DNA from: Entoloma clypeatum
Lineage: Eukaryota > Basidiomycota > Agaricomycetes > Agaricales > Entolomataceae
DNA: 64,000 nucleotides
Reading direction: 5' to 3'
NCBI GenBank assembly: GCA_963565915.1
Contig: OY751486.1
Location: forward strand, 434,001 to 498,000
Positions 11,968 to 23,423 of this stretch are shown one piece after another. The stretch's first letter is position 1. Every line of letters starts with the position of its first letter. Below the pieces are notes generated by a model. That model made no database searches. It saw only the letters and a list, made by a program, of their open reading frames with translations, and was not told where the DNA came from. The position numbers were made by a program, and so were the translations under genes.

Positions 11968-13464
11968 TCAGAGAAGATGGGTTTTTACTTCCCCATTTAG
12001 GGTATGCCGTACTGGAACGGCCCCAACTCCGAGAATTTCCAGTTTCTTTCCCTTTTCAGCTGTTTGGACAAATCGCTTAGCCTTGAGAGGCCTGTAGTAC
12101 ACGAAGTCCTTGAACTCATAGGTGAAGTGTAAAGAGGCGCCGGAATCCAATATCCATTGCACGCGTTCTTTTTCCTTACAATGTGTACAAGAAGCAAAAT
12201 GTTTAATATATTTTTTATGTAGATCACTGCTAAAGTGATCTACGCATTCTGTACTGGTACTGGCTATTATATCATACGTCTGTTGAGAGGTATTGTTAGC
12301 TTTCCGCAATTGGTAAGGTTTAAGAAAGGGTTTCGACGAACCGTCAAGTTCTATCTCGTCCTCAAACACATCCAGCCCCATCCGTTCCTGGTCGATGTCC
12401 ATCATTTTCAGCGATTCTTCTATCGACGAGGCTACGCGACGCTGTTTAGCCGGCCTTTCGTCGATGTCAGGAATGATGGTATCTAGGATACGAAGGTTTG
12501 ACCCAGAAGGTCGGGCGCCGATTTCTCGGGCAAGTTTCCTAACCCTTTCGTTCTTTTTCCACGCAGACGACATCCTAGGAGTCTGTCCGGTGTACTGTGA
12601 CGAAGGCGGGTTCATCCGCTGCAGTAGTGACTGCATCCTTTCTGACTCAGGCTGTGCAGTAAAGGAAGTCTTTCCGCGACCAGTTACGGTGGTGAAAGAC
12701 GGTGCATGATGAGGAGGGAGAGGGCAAGGGGCATGTTGACGAGGAGGAAGGGGACAAGGAGCAGGACGACGAGGGATGTGCTCAATAGCTGGTGCCCGGA
12801 GATCGGCGGGGCCTTGATAGCGTTGTTGAGCTTCTAGGATTGTAGATTTGAGCTCTTGGTGAAGCTTGTCCAGGTCTACAACAAATTGTCGGGCACGGGC
12901 GGATGCAAGGTCGTGCTCCAGATGGACGGAGAGGTTCGGATGATAACCTTTATTGGCAAAGAAGGGCGAGATCCTGGTCGTAGCACTCGGAGAATTGTTG
13001 TATGTGAACTCCGCAAGCGGAAGTAACTCGGACCAGTTGTCCTGCTGGTAGTTGCAGAAGATGCGGAGGTACTGTTCCAAGGTTTGGTTGGTACGTTCGG
13101 TCTGACCGTCGCCTTCAGGATGGTAGCCAGAGGTGAAGTGCAGAGTCATGTTGAGGGCTTTTCCGAGGGAGCGGAAAAAGCGGGAGACGAACTCTGGGCC
13201 TCGGTCGGAGGTGACATGTTCCGGTACTCCATGCTTGGAGAACACATGCAAGATGAACAAGGTGGCTAGGTCTTCGGAGGTGCAGTGGATTGTAGTCGGA
13301 ACAAATATGCTGTGTTTTGTCATTCGTTCAACAATAACAAGGATTGTGTCAAAACCGCCGGTGGTCGGAAGTGTCTCAATGAAGTCCATGGATATGGAGT
13401 TCCACGGAAGGTTCAGAACCGGGAGTTGCTTGAGCATACCATAGGGCCTGTGGCATTGAGGTTG
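11968..13464 (-). pseudogene. Gypsy-B integrase fused in frame to Copia-1 Gag-protease
   Basis: One open frame (ATG-like start 13692, stop 11968) encodes a gypsy integrase (QCHRPYGMLKQ, SMDFIETLP, TSDRGPEF, GDGQTERTNQ, then ISPFFANKGYHPN to RYQGPADL). At about 12785-12795 it passes without a stop into the Copia-1 Gag linker (APSFTTVTGRGK) and protease (WILDSGASLHFT). The parents share the short run AP-AI/APA at the join. It lacks the Gag head of Copia-1 and the zinc region of the gypsy integrase. The first ~75 codons come from unrelated flanking DNA beyond 13464. Seen: the fusion. Inferred: RT template switching between co-packaged RNAs, or recombination. No evidence that it is expressed. Confidence 0.85.
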
Positions 13465-13468
13465 ACCA

Positions 13469-13520
13469 ATAGATAACACGATTTGACGATTGACAAGTTC
13501 TCGAACACACAAAACACAAT
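13469..13520 (+). repeat. 52-bp direct repeat, left copy
   Basis: Identical to 13903-13954 (begins ATAGATAACACGATTTGACG, ends AAAACACAAT). The left copy abuts the Gypsy-B fragment. The pair could be what remains of an LTR or a rearrangement scar. Confidence 0.75.
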
Positions 13521-13902
13521 CAGCCGTTGGAGGCAAGGGGTGGCCGTTGGGCCGCGTTACCGATTCTTGCCAGCCTCTCTGAGTATCCCACCATGCTGAA
13601 ACGAATGAAGTGAGTCTGGGGATGAGCGCGAGCAATATCTCTATCACACACACAAACACCAAACACAACAACGAAGACCGAACAAGTCTCACGATGCGTA
13701 CTTCTCAATTGATATAGTTCGGGGTGATGAGTGGGATCACTCAGGATGCGACTCTTCCAAACAACAATTGAATAACTCGTTTAGCGATGGCTCAATAAGT
13801 CTTAAACAAGACTTAGAGATAGTTCTCAATAGATAATGAACCGAGGTTTGTGATTTCCGAACCAACAAGACTTCGCAAACACGACAATGACCAATATGAC
13901 TG

Positions 13903-13954
13903 ATAGATAACACGATTTGACGATTGACAAGTTCTCGAACACACAAAACACAAT
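13903..13954 (+). repeat. 52-bp direct repeat, right copy
   Basis: Second copy of 13469-13520, 434 bp downstream in the same orientation. Confidence 0.75.
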
Positions 13955-14867
13955 TGCGACTGACTTCCGATGCAAACCAAACGATCTCGAGGCTTCAATG
14001 ATACTCGCAAACGACGACAGATGCACAAGACAAATGCTATCAATTCTGGGGCACAATCTAACCTAACCTATCTACCACGGAATTACGAGATTTTATACAT
14101 GAGCAGCAATAAATATAGAAAAAGGTTGCATGTGGTATCAATAAATGGTATCCAGTCAAGTGACCTTTGCTAGAGTCGTTTTGATGCGCCCATGTGGTAG
14201 ACAACGCCACAGGTACGCCCCTTTTCCATATCTGAACCTCTGCCACACTGGAGAGGCCACTATTTCAATATCTTGGTTTTGCGATGGCCGATTAGTTACC
14301 GTGAGGTATCAGCTGCATCAATTAAGGGTCGCCTCGGTAAGCCACCCATCAGATTCAATCTCTATCAAAGTTCACCATAAGGTCACGTTGATTGCGACGT
14401 ATCTAACCCGATCTCGGTCTGTATCATCCGATGTCATTTCGATATTCCCGATATGGATGATTTGGACGTGAAGCACGGTGTACGTTGACCAAACCTCTCG
14501 CGAGAATGTCTCCGGTCAAGCCCCGATGTATGGTAGACAGTGCTAGTGTCATTGATAACTCCAATATAACCCATCTCCTTGTTTCATGCTTCATCGCGAG
14601 AGGCACTTGATAGTCTTTTCTATCTCGCGAGACGATGCCATAGCTCTCGAGTATCATAGCTAGGCCCATATTGGTGACCAGCGCTATGTCCTACATTGCC
14701 AGGGTCGCTGGTCTCTCTCTAACGTCGCCACTAAGTCCTCAGAATCGGAGCTCATCTATGACTCTCTATATCCCTTAGAGATAGTGTGAAAGGGTGCAAA
14801 ATGCGCAGATTTTAGGCCTAGACGCATCACGGCCTTATCAGCGGGCCCGCTAGAGCTCCAGCGGAGC

Positions 14868-14963
14868 GGCATTGCCTGCACTATGTGAACTGGCATTGCC
14901 TGTGATGTATGAACCGGCATTGCCTGTACTGTATGAACCAGCATTGCCTGTACTATATGTACC
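14868..14963 (+). repeat. Four 24-bp tandem repeats inside the ORF start
   Basis: Unit GGCATTGCCTG-TA-TATGAACC, four imperfect copies, encoding (A)LPVxYEPA. The first copy overlaps the likely start codon at 14872. Confidence 0.8.
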
Positions 14964-16041
14964 AGAATTTTTTGCATTACCGCCTCAACAGATGCCGCTT
15001 TTGTTGCCAGCCTTCATGCCTTGCAAGAAGCCTTCCAAGCAGCAGAACGCACCTAGTGTGCCCATTCCTGGCACTCCCCCCCATAACAATGATCTTCTCC
15101 CAGATAATCATCCTCTCCACAAATACTTTGTTTGCCCCGTTTGTGCCAACACAGAACACACTGATTTTCTCAGCAATCTTGAACATTCATTCTGCATGGA
15201 CACCGTGAATTACTACTTTTGCGAGTCCCCTTTCACCTTTTCTGAACTATCCCCAACATTCCAAAATCATCTAAAGTACTTCTCGTCATGGATTGACCAT
15301 TACACAGGACACCGACAGTTGGCAAACTCGTCCACCCAGACGCCTTCACCACCCCCTCCCCCACCAGCACCAGCTGCCCGCCAGTCCTGCTCAACACAGA
15401 CTCTCCCTCCCATGCACAAGACACGTTCCTCGCAAACGCCTCATGCCCCCCACGCCTCTGCAGCAGCCCAGACCTCAGGTCCAGACCCGCTACAAGGGCC
15501 CACCCTTTCCTCTGTGCCTTCCCAGGCACTGTCTCGTCCTTGCGCTTCTGTGGCAGTCCAGGCCTCAGCCCTAGACCCACAAACACCCACACCTCTAGCC
15601 CCCTCCCCACCACCTTCCTCTCCCACACACTCCTATGCCTCTGTGGCTTCCATCTCTCCTGCACCCTCTCGTGCCCCCTCTCCCCTCCCTGTCCCTGTCC
15701 TGCAAGGGCCTTCAGTGGCTCCTCCGTCAGTTCATGAACAGCAACCCCCTCCCTCTGGCAAGAGACATCATCAGTCTCCACCCAGATCACCCCACCCCCT
15801 GCCATCCAAACCGGCACCTGTCCCCTGCTTGTCAAGACCCTTGAGTCCTGAGCCCCCTCATGTGTCTGCCCCCAAATTTGGCGGCCCACCTCCCCCTCCC
15901 TGGAAGGCTTTCTCCCCTTTGCTTCCGCCTTTCCCCCCAGAGTGCGCTCTCCATGTCCTCCCTCTCCCCCTTTCTTCCCCTATATGGGACCCCTGCCAGG
16001 ATTGCCGCTACCACGGCCCTCCTACCTTCCCGTGTTCTTGA
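14872..16041 (+). CDS. Proline-rich protein of unknown function, 389 codons
   Basis: Long uninterrupted ORF. It opens with ALPVxYEP repeats (residues 3-30). A more ordered segment follows (about 80-145: YFVCPVCANTEHTDF...FCMDTVNYYFCESPF...LKYFSSWIDHY) with a CPVC pair and further Cys/His that could bind zinc. About 240 residues of P/S/T/A-rich low complexity follow, ending CQDCRYHGPPTFPCS. I do not recognise the family. The ordered middle segment argues for a real protein; the rest is compatible with chance openness of a C-rich strand. Alternatively it is a TE-encoded Gag-like ORF. Confidence 0.4.
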   Translation: MPALCELALPVMYEPALPVLYEPALPVLYVPEFFALPPQQMPLLLPAFMPCKKPSKQQNAPSVPIPGTPPHNNDLLPDNHPLHKYFVCPVCANTEHTDFLSNLEHSFCMDTVNYYFCESPFTFSELSPTFQNHLKYFSSWIDHYTGHRQLANSSTQTPSPPPPPPAPAARQSCSTQTLPPMHKTRSSQTPHAPHASAAAQTSGPDPLQGPTLSSVPSQALSRPCASVAVQASALDPQTPTPLAPSPPPSSPTHSYASVASISPAPSRAPSPLPVPVLQGPSVAPPSVHEQQPPPSGKRHHQSPPRSPHPLPSKPAPVPCLSRPLSPEPPHVSAPKFGGPPPPPWKAFSPLLPPFPPECALHVLPLPLSSPIWDPCQDCRYHGPPTFPCS

Positions 16042-16129
16042 AGAACTTCAACCCAAAGGCTGCGCCTCAACCCGCCCCCTCTGTTCCACATACTCAACCT
16101 ACATTGTATTGTAATTTACAGTGCAGCGA

Positions 16130-16320
16130 AGACATACAGCGTATGGTAAATTACGGAAGCAGCGAATTCGCTACAGCACCAGCGAATTCGCCACGGCAAA
16201 CAGCAAAATAACAATGTCACCGGCGAAGTAAAAAAGTTGCCAGCAACAACATATGACAGATCGGCGAATAATTCACTGGCAAAAGACACCACGGCGAAAA
16301 ACCGGCAACAAACCGGCGAA
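16130..16320 (+). repeat. CCGGCGAA/GCGAATTCGC-rich stretch
   Basis: Dense CGGCGAA, CCGGCAAC and AGCGAATTCGC words on the plus strand. It precedes the ~158-bp tandem array and shares its words with the CGGCGA-rich DNA at 60.2-61.4 kb. Confidence 0.6.
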
Positions 16321-16780
16321 AGCAAGTCTTGAGTGCTGGCGACACTGCAAATGAAAAGAACGATGCTAACAACAGATCAACATATCATTGACTGGCAAAA
16401 GACACTATGGCGAAAAACTGGCGAAGGACTGGCGACACGGTGACAGGCCATCGGCGAATGGATGGGCCACCGGCAAAAGCAAGTCTTGAGTGCCGGCAAC
16501 ACTGCAAATTAAAAGAATGATGCTAATGACAGATCGGCATACCATTGACTGGCGAAAGACACTATGGTGAAAAATCGGCCAAAGACCAGCGACAAACCGG
16601 TGACAGGCCATCGGTGAATCGATGGGCCACCGGCGAAACCAAGCCTTGAGTGCTGGCCATACTGCAAATGAAAAGAACGATGCTAACGACAGATCAACAT
16701 ATAATTGACCAGTAAAAGACACCACGGCGAAAAAACCAGCAAAAGACTGGCAACAAACCAGCGACAGGCGCAGGGTGGGC
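16321..16780 (+). repeat. Tandem array, unit ~157-160 bp, about three copies
   Basis: Units start at AGCAAGTCTTGAGTGCTGGC (16321), 16478 and about 16638. Each holds CTGCAAAT-AAAAGAA-GATGCTAA and a run of CGGCGAA/CCGGCAA words. Copies are diverged by C/T and A/G changes. No ORF spans it. Confidence 0.8.
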
Positions 16781-16924
16781 GTTCACACAGAGGGTGCAGG
16801 ATAACAACATTCTCAACGCCCATGCACTCATTTTGTCTTGCAAGAGGAAGTAGGCTTGACGATATGGACTATTGGGTATTGTAGTTCCATGAGTAGCTTT
16901 GAGTATATCGGTGTCATTGCTCAA

Positions 16925-19913
16925 TCAACTGTTGATTGGTATTACTGAGCCTGAAAGACCTTTTCCAGAGCAGGTATTGTTGGAGTTTCAAGAGACATCC
17001 TTTGTTTGATTTTTCCAAGCTCCCTCCTTGGAAGTGGGGAGGTGTCAAGGGCTCCGAAGCTGTAGGGGGAAATACATATCCCATGGCACAAAAGGAACAA
17101 GAGGAATTGGACGCATTCATTGATGAGGGTCTAGCAACTGGAAAGATCCCCCCATCCAAATCCCCTTATGCTTCCCCTTGCTTCTTCATCAACAAGAAGG
17201 ATGGTTCCAAACGATTGGTACAAGATTACCGCATGGTCAACAAATTTACAGTCAAAGACAAGTTCCCACTCCCACGCATCTCCGATCTCTTGGACGTGCT
17301 GAAAGATGCAGTCTACTTCAATAAGATGGACATCATGTGGGGTTACAACAATGTCCGGATTAAAGAAGGCGATGAATGGAAGGCTGCCTTCCTCACCAGT
17401 CGAGGATTGTTTGAACCATTGGTCATGTTTTTTGGCCTTTGCAACTCCCCGGGAACGTTCTCTCGGATGATGGCTAGTCTATTCCGGGACCAGATCCACC
17501 GACGCATCCGCGTGATCTACATGGATGACATTGTGGTTATTGGTAAAACCAAGGCGCGCGAAACACCGAAGAAATTCTGCAGATCCTATCGGACAATGAC
17601 TTGTTCCTGAAGGAGAAGAAGTGTTTCTGGGAAGTAATGAAATGCCCTATATTGGGATGTGTCGTTGGTGAAGGACGTGTCAAGATGGAAACCGAGAAGG
17701 TGGACACAATCCGAAACTGGCGAGCACCCACATCAAAAAAGGAAGTCCAGAAGTTCCTTGGGTTTGCCAACTTCTATCGGTGCTTCATTGAAGGATACTC
17801 AAACATCGCAAAGCCACTTACTGCGCTCACAGGCGGCACTGTGTTTACTTGGGGACCAATGGAACAAAAGGCATTTGAAGGTCTCATACAGGCGATCACA
17901 TCGGCACCAGTCTTGGCATTACCAAAACCAGATGGACAGTTCAGGGTCGAAACCGATGCATCGGGCTATGCAATTGGGGCTGTACTCTCTCAAAAACAGG
18001 ACGACAAATGGCATCCTATCGTGTTCCTGTCGCGGACCATGTCCGCGGCCGAACAAAATTACGAGATATACGACAAAGAGCTCTTGGCAGTCATGGAAGC
18101 ACTGAAAGATTGGAGACACTATCTGCTCGAAGCCAGGGAACGCTTCGAGATCTTAACTGATCACAAGAACCTGGAGTATTTCCGCCATCCTCAGGACCTA
18201 AATCAACAACAAAGGCGCTGGAAAATGAAGTTACAAGACTATGACTTCGAATTATGGCATGTGCCTGGCAAGACAAATGCAAAAGCGGACATCCTGTTGC
18301 GCTTACCCTGGTATGAAACGGAACTCAAACCGCAAGACAGTGACCAAATGCTCAAGGAGGGACTATTCTTGAAACGATTGGAATCAGAAGATGTGGTACA
18401 AATGGAGATGTTCACAGAGGAACAATTCTTTGAAGGGGGTGAAACATCTGATTCCATCAAGATTGGAAACATCACAACCATCGAAAATCCGTGGATCGCA
18501 CGCATCAAGGGTTCAAACCGCATGGAGACAGAAGTAGCCCAGGGTCTAAAGAAGAATCCTCATTGGTATCAACAGGAAAACAGCATCACATATGCAGGCG
18601 AACGAGTCTATGTTCCACCGGACCCACAACTGCGTCAAGAACTGATGTTTGAGTCACACAATGCACCAGTGGCTGGACATCCAGGACAGTATCGAACACA
18701 CGAACTCCTCACTCGCACCTACTGGTGGCCTACCATCCTGCATGATGTGAAGAAGTACGTAAAGGGTTGCGACACCTGTCAGCGCAACAAGATCAACAGA
18801 CAGAAACAACATGCTCCGCTACACCCCCATGCAGCACCAAGTCATCCATGGGAAGACATAGGGATTGACGTCGTGGGACCAATACCAGAGTCCGAGGGAA
18901 AGAATGCGATTCTGGTCATCACGGATAGACATTTGAAGATGCTCCATCTCATTCCGACAACCGTGGAATTATCGGCTGAAGGATTAGCCAAGATCTATCG
19001 GGATCAGATATGGAAGCTTCATGGGATCCCCAAGAAGATCATCAGTGACAGGGGACCACAGTTTGCTGCGAAGTTCATGGAGATACTTTGCCGCATGTTA
19101 GGGATCAAAAGGAATCTGTCCACTGCATACCATCCACAGACTGATGGACAGGCCGAATGATCGCATCAGGAAACAGAAGCATTCTTACGAAACTTCGTCA
19201 ACCATCTACAAGATGATTGGGCTGAGTGGATCGCAATTGCTGAATTCCAGTACAATGATAAAGAACATCAGGCGACAAAGCACACACCATTCTACCTCAA
19301 CTATGGCTTGCATCCTTGGAAGGGAGAACTTGTGTTGGAAGACACCAACCCGGCTGCCAACAGCTTCTTGGAAAAACTCAAACAAGCACGAGAAGAAGCC
19401 AATGCAGCGCTGAAACAGGCACAGGATCAGATGAAGAAGACAGTTGATACATGACGGAGTCCATCTCGGAACTACCGCATCGGAGACAAGGTGTGGCTGG
19501 AAGGGACTAACATCAGAACTAACCGTCCCTCAAAGAAACTTGATGCACTCCGACACGAACCATTCAAGGTCCTAGAGAAGAAAGGGGCTAGCGCATACCT
19601 TCTTGATCTTCCGAAGACTTGGAAAATGATTCACCCTGTGTTTAACGAGACCCTGTTGTCACCTTATGAAACCCCGAAGTACGCCCTCCAGAAGAAAAAA
19701 CCAGCCCCTGATCCGATCATTGTCGAAGGACGAGAAGAGTACCATGTGTCCACAATTCTAGACTCTCAAAAGTTCCGTGGAAAGATCCAGTATCTCATTC
19801 AGTGGGAAGGATATGGCCCAGAAGAGAACACATGGGAACCTCGAGCTAATGTTCAGAATGCTCAAGATCTGATCCATGATTTCCATCAGCAGAACCCGTC
19901 TCGCCCACGATAA
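16925..19913 (+). pseudogene. Gypsy-C Pol (copy a): RT, RNase H, integrase, chromodomain
   Basis: Chromovirus Pol carried by four frames. RT (16936-17575) has GKIPPSKSPYASP, FFGLCNSP and catalytic YMDD (about 17520). A 1-bp loss at about 17550 shifts frame. RNase H follows ([23 protein letters not shown]), then integrase HHCC (GHPGQYRTHELL, CDTCQRNK) and rve core (DVVGPIPES, SDRGPQF, TDGQAE). A TGA at 19158 lies where a CGA would be expected, and another stop at 19453 precedes the chromodomain (EEYHVSTILDSQ, YLIQWEGYG, ENTWEP). Gag, protease and 5' LTR are absent. The first codons near 16936 are degenerate. The 3' LTR is at 20454. Confidence 0.9.
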
Positions 19914-20047
19914 AAGACAGCTCTCAAAATCCATGACAAGTATCGACCTCATCAGTCAACCACACACCGAGCTCCCCGCTCTAGTCCTTTTCCCTGCCCA
20001 ATATAGCCTCCCCATTCTTCTTTTATCTCTCAACTATCCTCGCCGCC

Positions 20048-20419
20048 ATGTCTACCACCACCGTTACCTCCACCACCACCACCGACATCAACCCCGCCAT
20101 TGCCGCCCTCATGAATGAAGCACTCTCCATGAGAGACCAAATCCATGCCCTCGAAACTTCCCTTGCCGACCTCCTTCATCGATAGATGCATATCCGGCTT
20201 CACTCATTGTCCAACCTCCCCGTCGCTGCTAGTCCCGAGGAAAAACATATTCTCGGAAATTACACCAGCACCCTCGTCATTGAAAATCGACGCATTCGGC
20301 TAGCTGTCAAAGGCCTCGAACTCGCCGTTGCCATCAACGAGGAATTAATATATGATTGGAGTCTCAAGGAGAGTCTGAACTGGTCCGATCCCAACAACAA
20401 CGAGGGATGGGGACAATGA
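20048..20419 (+). pseudogene. Gypsy-C downstream accessory ORF, one internal TAG
   Basis: Between the chromodomain stop (19913) and the 3' LTR lies an ATG frame of 123 codons broken only by TAG at 20183-20185. The N-terminal part is T/S-rich and then helical (DINPAIAALMNEALSMRDQ, then HALETSLADLLHR). The second part (HILGNYTSTLVIENRRIRLAVKGLELAVAINEEL) looks like an amphipathic helix. Short 3' ORFs like this occur in some basidiomycete gypsy elements; the function is unknown. It ends next to the purine-rich GAAGAGAGGAACA before the LTR. Confidence 0.5.
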
Positions 20420-20453
20420 CTCTGTGAGGACACAGAGCTTGAAGAGAGGAACA

Positions 20454-20824
20454 TGTTACAGACTCTACGATATGCGGACAACGTCATCACTTTTACTTAT
20501 CGGCCCGGCTCGGTGCCCTCTTACGAATACATTATGTCGCAACATCTATTTCCATTCCCTTCGCTACCGCTCTGACTCATTCCGCAGTAGCTTTACTCAG
20601 CTCCGCAGTATGTATGACTCATTGTACATAGCCTTCCGCAGTCACCTTACTCATGTGCACTGCCTTCCACAGTACTGACTCATCCGCTACCGCCTATAGT
20701 CAGTACCTATATAAACCTCTTGTACTGTAGTAGATTCCTTAGATTTAGCAATCACATTGCTTTTCGCCTTTCCACTTTCCTGCATACTCTGCCCAAACCT
20801 TGGAACGGTTTGTTAAGCATAACA
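20454..20824 (+). repeat. Gypsy-C 3' LTR, 371 bp
   Basis: TGTTACAG...AAGCATAACA termini. The same length as the inverted copy at 27986-28356. TATATAAA lies about 30 bp before GATTTAGCAATC, the probable RNA start. GCAGT/CTCAT words repeat in U3. Confidence 0.93.
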
Positions 20825-22015
20825 AAATCGGTGAAAGACTCTATTCAAACAAGCTGAGTAAGGTCCTTTCTCTGACATCACACATGGCGTAAATCTCACC
20901 ATCAATTTCGTAGACACCATTCGGCATGTGTTGACAATTCACTACCAGTTCAGCAGCTCATTGGAGAGGAAGAGGAGCATGCACATAGTGAACTTGCTGG
21001 TCATACAGGCGAGACAGAAAGTGAGGGTGAGGATTTGGAAAATGGGATTGACTCGTAGTTCAGTGTAGTGCATAGTGTTACTCCCTCGAATATATGGTTG
21101 TTTTTCATTTTTGTATTGCTTGCATGTAGTGAACTACATGTCAGAACTAAGGTTACCGAGAGCAACGGTTGACAAAATTGTCATTATAGCAGTCCTAATA
21201 TGGTAAATATGGGTGACTACATATCATAGCGGATTGCTACCCAACTGCTCTCATTCACTATGAGGTGACTATGGACTCTTGGCTGTGGGCTACAGACGAG
21301 CAACGGATCACTATGTAACAGGGACTTGTGTACCCAGGTACGCTGGCTACCAAGATCTCGTAGCGCTACATACTCAAGTGATTTTTTCTTGATGGTCCCT
21401 CACTCCCAACGTGCCCAACGGCCGTCCCTCGTGCCCAAGCATTTCCCCTATCCTTTTGCCGTTTTATGCCACCTCATCCCAGCAACTGCAGTCTATCTCA
21501 ACATTACTTACCAACTCACCGTTGACTTTCCCGCCACCACTTGGATGTTATCCTGGACTGAAGCCCTCCCAAGTACAACAAGTCAATACAATCGAGGAAC
21601 ACCTGTCCTTAACCCACAATGCCCATCCCTAACACCTAACGGCGTCCCTCACGCCCAACTACCATCCCTCACTCCCAACGTGCCCAACAGCCGTCCCTTG
21701 TGCCCAGCCCCCCTGTCAACCACCTGGGGACACGAAAGCGAGGCTGAGACAAGGCAAGACAGATGGAACAAGGCGAGCGACAGGGGATCAAGGGGCTGGA
21801 CTAACAAGAGATGCGGCGGGATGGGATGAGAGATGCAAGAGGACACAGGATGGGAGACGTGGCGGGGCATATGGAGACCCACAGCTTTTCTGTACCCCTC
21901 CACACCCATTACTATGCAGAAATAATTATAATATATTTTATGATCTCATATGTTCGGAAGAACATGAGTCCTACAAGGACGACTCGGAGGAAGGGATCGA
22001 GATTGGGAAGGAATA
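20825..22015. other. No clear gene; minor repeats
   Basis: A short open stretch at about 20950-21057 ends in an acidic tail (EEEEHAHSEL...ESEGEDLENGIDS) and could be the end of an eroded ORF. At 21390-21700 the words CCCTCACTCCCAACGTGCCCAA recur with variations. Nothing here is recognisable as a coding family. Confidence 0.5.
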
Positions 22016-22017
22016 TA

Positions 22018-22230
22018 CAGTGCCTCACAAAACTGATTCAATGTTTGCTACTTTGTGAATACCTTCAAAATAACTTTGCAAATAATGCCAATCAAAAGAA
22101 GGTATTGGTACCTGGTCAAAAGCCCTGCTTCAGGACTCTCGGAATCTGCAATAATTATGTAATTCCCATAAAAAATGTTCAATATATGATCAAATTACTC
22201 CAGGGACTCATTGAATCAGTTTTGTGAGTA
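22018..22230 (+). repeat. Tc1 left TIR, ~213 bp
   Basis: Outer motif at 22021-22043; inner motif inverted at 22209-22228. Between them is a copy of AAAGCCCTGCTTCAGG, which in the other TIR is a near palindrome. Confidence 0.88.
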
Positions 22231-22257
22231 TGTACAATAAATACAGTATTTTATACT

Positions 22258-23274
22258 TTAGTACTTGGTATTACCCTCCTTAGCTTTGATCACTGCCTCT
22301 ACCCTTCTTGGCATACTTTCTATCAGGTTTTGACACACTTCTGGCTCTATATTATTCCACACCTCTGCTGCTCTGTCCCAAATCTCCCAGACTCCCTTGG
22401 GTGGTGTTGGATATTCATTCAACTTCCTTTTAATATGAACCCAGAGGTGTTCAATAGGATTGAGGTCTGGGGACTGTGCAGGCCAATCCAGCAGAGCAAT
22501 ATTCTTGCTGTCCATCCATTTTTTGGCCTTCTTGGAGGTGTGCTTGGGGTCATTGTCCTGCTGAAAAATGATCTCCTCTTCAGAGATTCCACTCTCCTCC
22601 ATGCTGGGCAGCAAATTGTCCTCCAAAATGGACACATACTGATCAGCATCCATCCTCCCCTCAACCTCTGCAAGTCTCCCCACACCTTCCCAACCCATAC
22701 AACCCCAAACCATAATATTTCCTCCCCCAAACTTGACTGTGTCCTGAACCTCTCTTTCAATAAGCCCCTCACCCTTCTTTTTCCAGACCCATTCCTTGCC
22801 ATCTGACCCAAACCTGTTGATTTTGGTCTCATCTGACCAAATGACCCTCTTCCAGTCCTCCACTGTCCATTCCCTGTGCTTCATAGCAAATGCCAACCGC
22901 CTCTTCCGATGTATGGCCTTTAAGAAAGGTCTTTTCTTCTTTGTTACAGCCTTGAATTCATGCCTTCTGAGAACCCTTCTCACAGTTTCTGGGGAGACAG
23001 GATTGGAGATGACAGTGTTGATGTGTTTGGTAGCCTGCACAGCATTGGAGGCTCTCCCTGAGGTGATTTGTGAAAGTATGTTTCGTGTGTTGGTGGGAGA
23101 AAGCTTGGATGGACGACCACCAGAAGAGAGATTGCGATGAGGAAGAAGATTCTGAAGCACTCTGGAGACAGTTGGTTGGCTGACACCCAGGTTAGAGGCA
23201 ATATGACGAGTGGAGTGACCATTGGAGGCCAGAGAAAGAATGTTTTCCTTGTGGGAAGAGGAGATAGGGCGCAT
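22258..23274 (-). CDS. Tc1-like DD34E transposase, 338 aa, intact
   Basis: Cut-and-paste transposase acting on the element ends in the nucleus. The N-terminal helix-turn-helix covers residues 1-45 (SLASNGHSTRHIASNLGVSQ). A GGRPSK AT-hook-like box (52-57) precedes the second HTH (about 60-110). The catalytic triad is D148 (VIWSDETK), D240 (FQQDNDPKHT) and E275 (SPDLNPIEHLW), with 34 residues between the last two. A basic KKKRPFLKAIHRKRR at about 112-126 may be a nuclear signal. The length is typical for the family. There are no stops or frameshifts. The start at 23274 is the first ATG after the right TIR, and the stop lies just inside the left TIR. Confidence 0.95.
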   Translation of the reverse strand: MRPISSSHKENILSLASNGHSTRHIASNLGVSQPTVSRVLQNLLPHRNLSSGGRPSKLSPTNTRNILSQITSGRASNAVQATKHINTVISNPVSPETVRRVLRRHEFKAVTKKKRPFLKAIHRKRRLAFAMKHREWTVEDWKRVIWSDETKINRFGSDGKEWVWKKKGEGLIEREVQDTVKFGGGNIMVWGCMGWEGVGRLAEVEGRMDADQYVSILEDNLLPSMEESGISEEEIIFQQDNDPKHTSKKAKKWMDSKNIALLDWPAQSPDLNPIEHLWVHIKRKLNEYPTPPKGVWEIWDRAAEVWNNIEPEVCQNLIESMPRRVEAVIKAKEGNTKY

Positions 23275-23423
23275 GATTAATTATGGAGGCTGTTGAGGTT
23301 GGATTCTTCTTATACAACTTTCCTTGACAACCCATCAGGGTTCTATTCAAGTTCCATCAGTAAGTCATGACAACTGGTTACCATACAACCAGTGAAGCAT
23401 TTGATTCTGATAATTGCCATAGG

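Larger units (their letters stand above)
13465..14867. other. No gene recognised; AT-rich, repeat remnants
   Basis: Contains the two 52-bp repeats (13469, 13903) and runs of ACACAAAC (13650-13675). ORFs here are short and carry no motif I recognise. It may hold eroded LTR sequence, judging from low coding content and the duplicated segment. Confidence 0.5.

Noticed and set aside
15233..15889. Minus-strand ORF opposite the proline-rich gene
   Set aside because: Composition mirrors the C-rich plus strand; no motifs.
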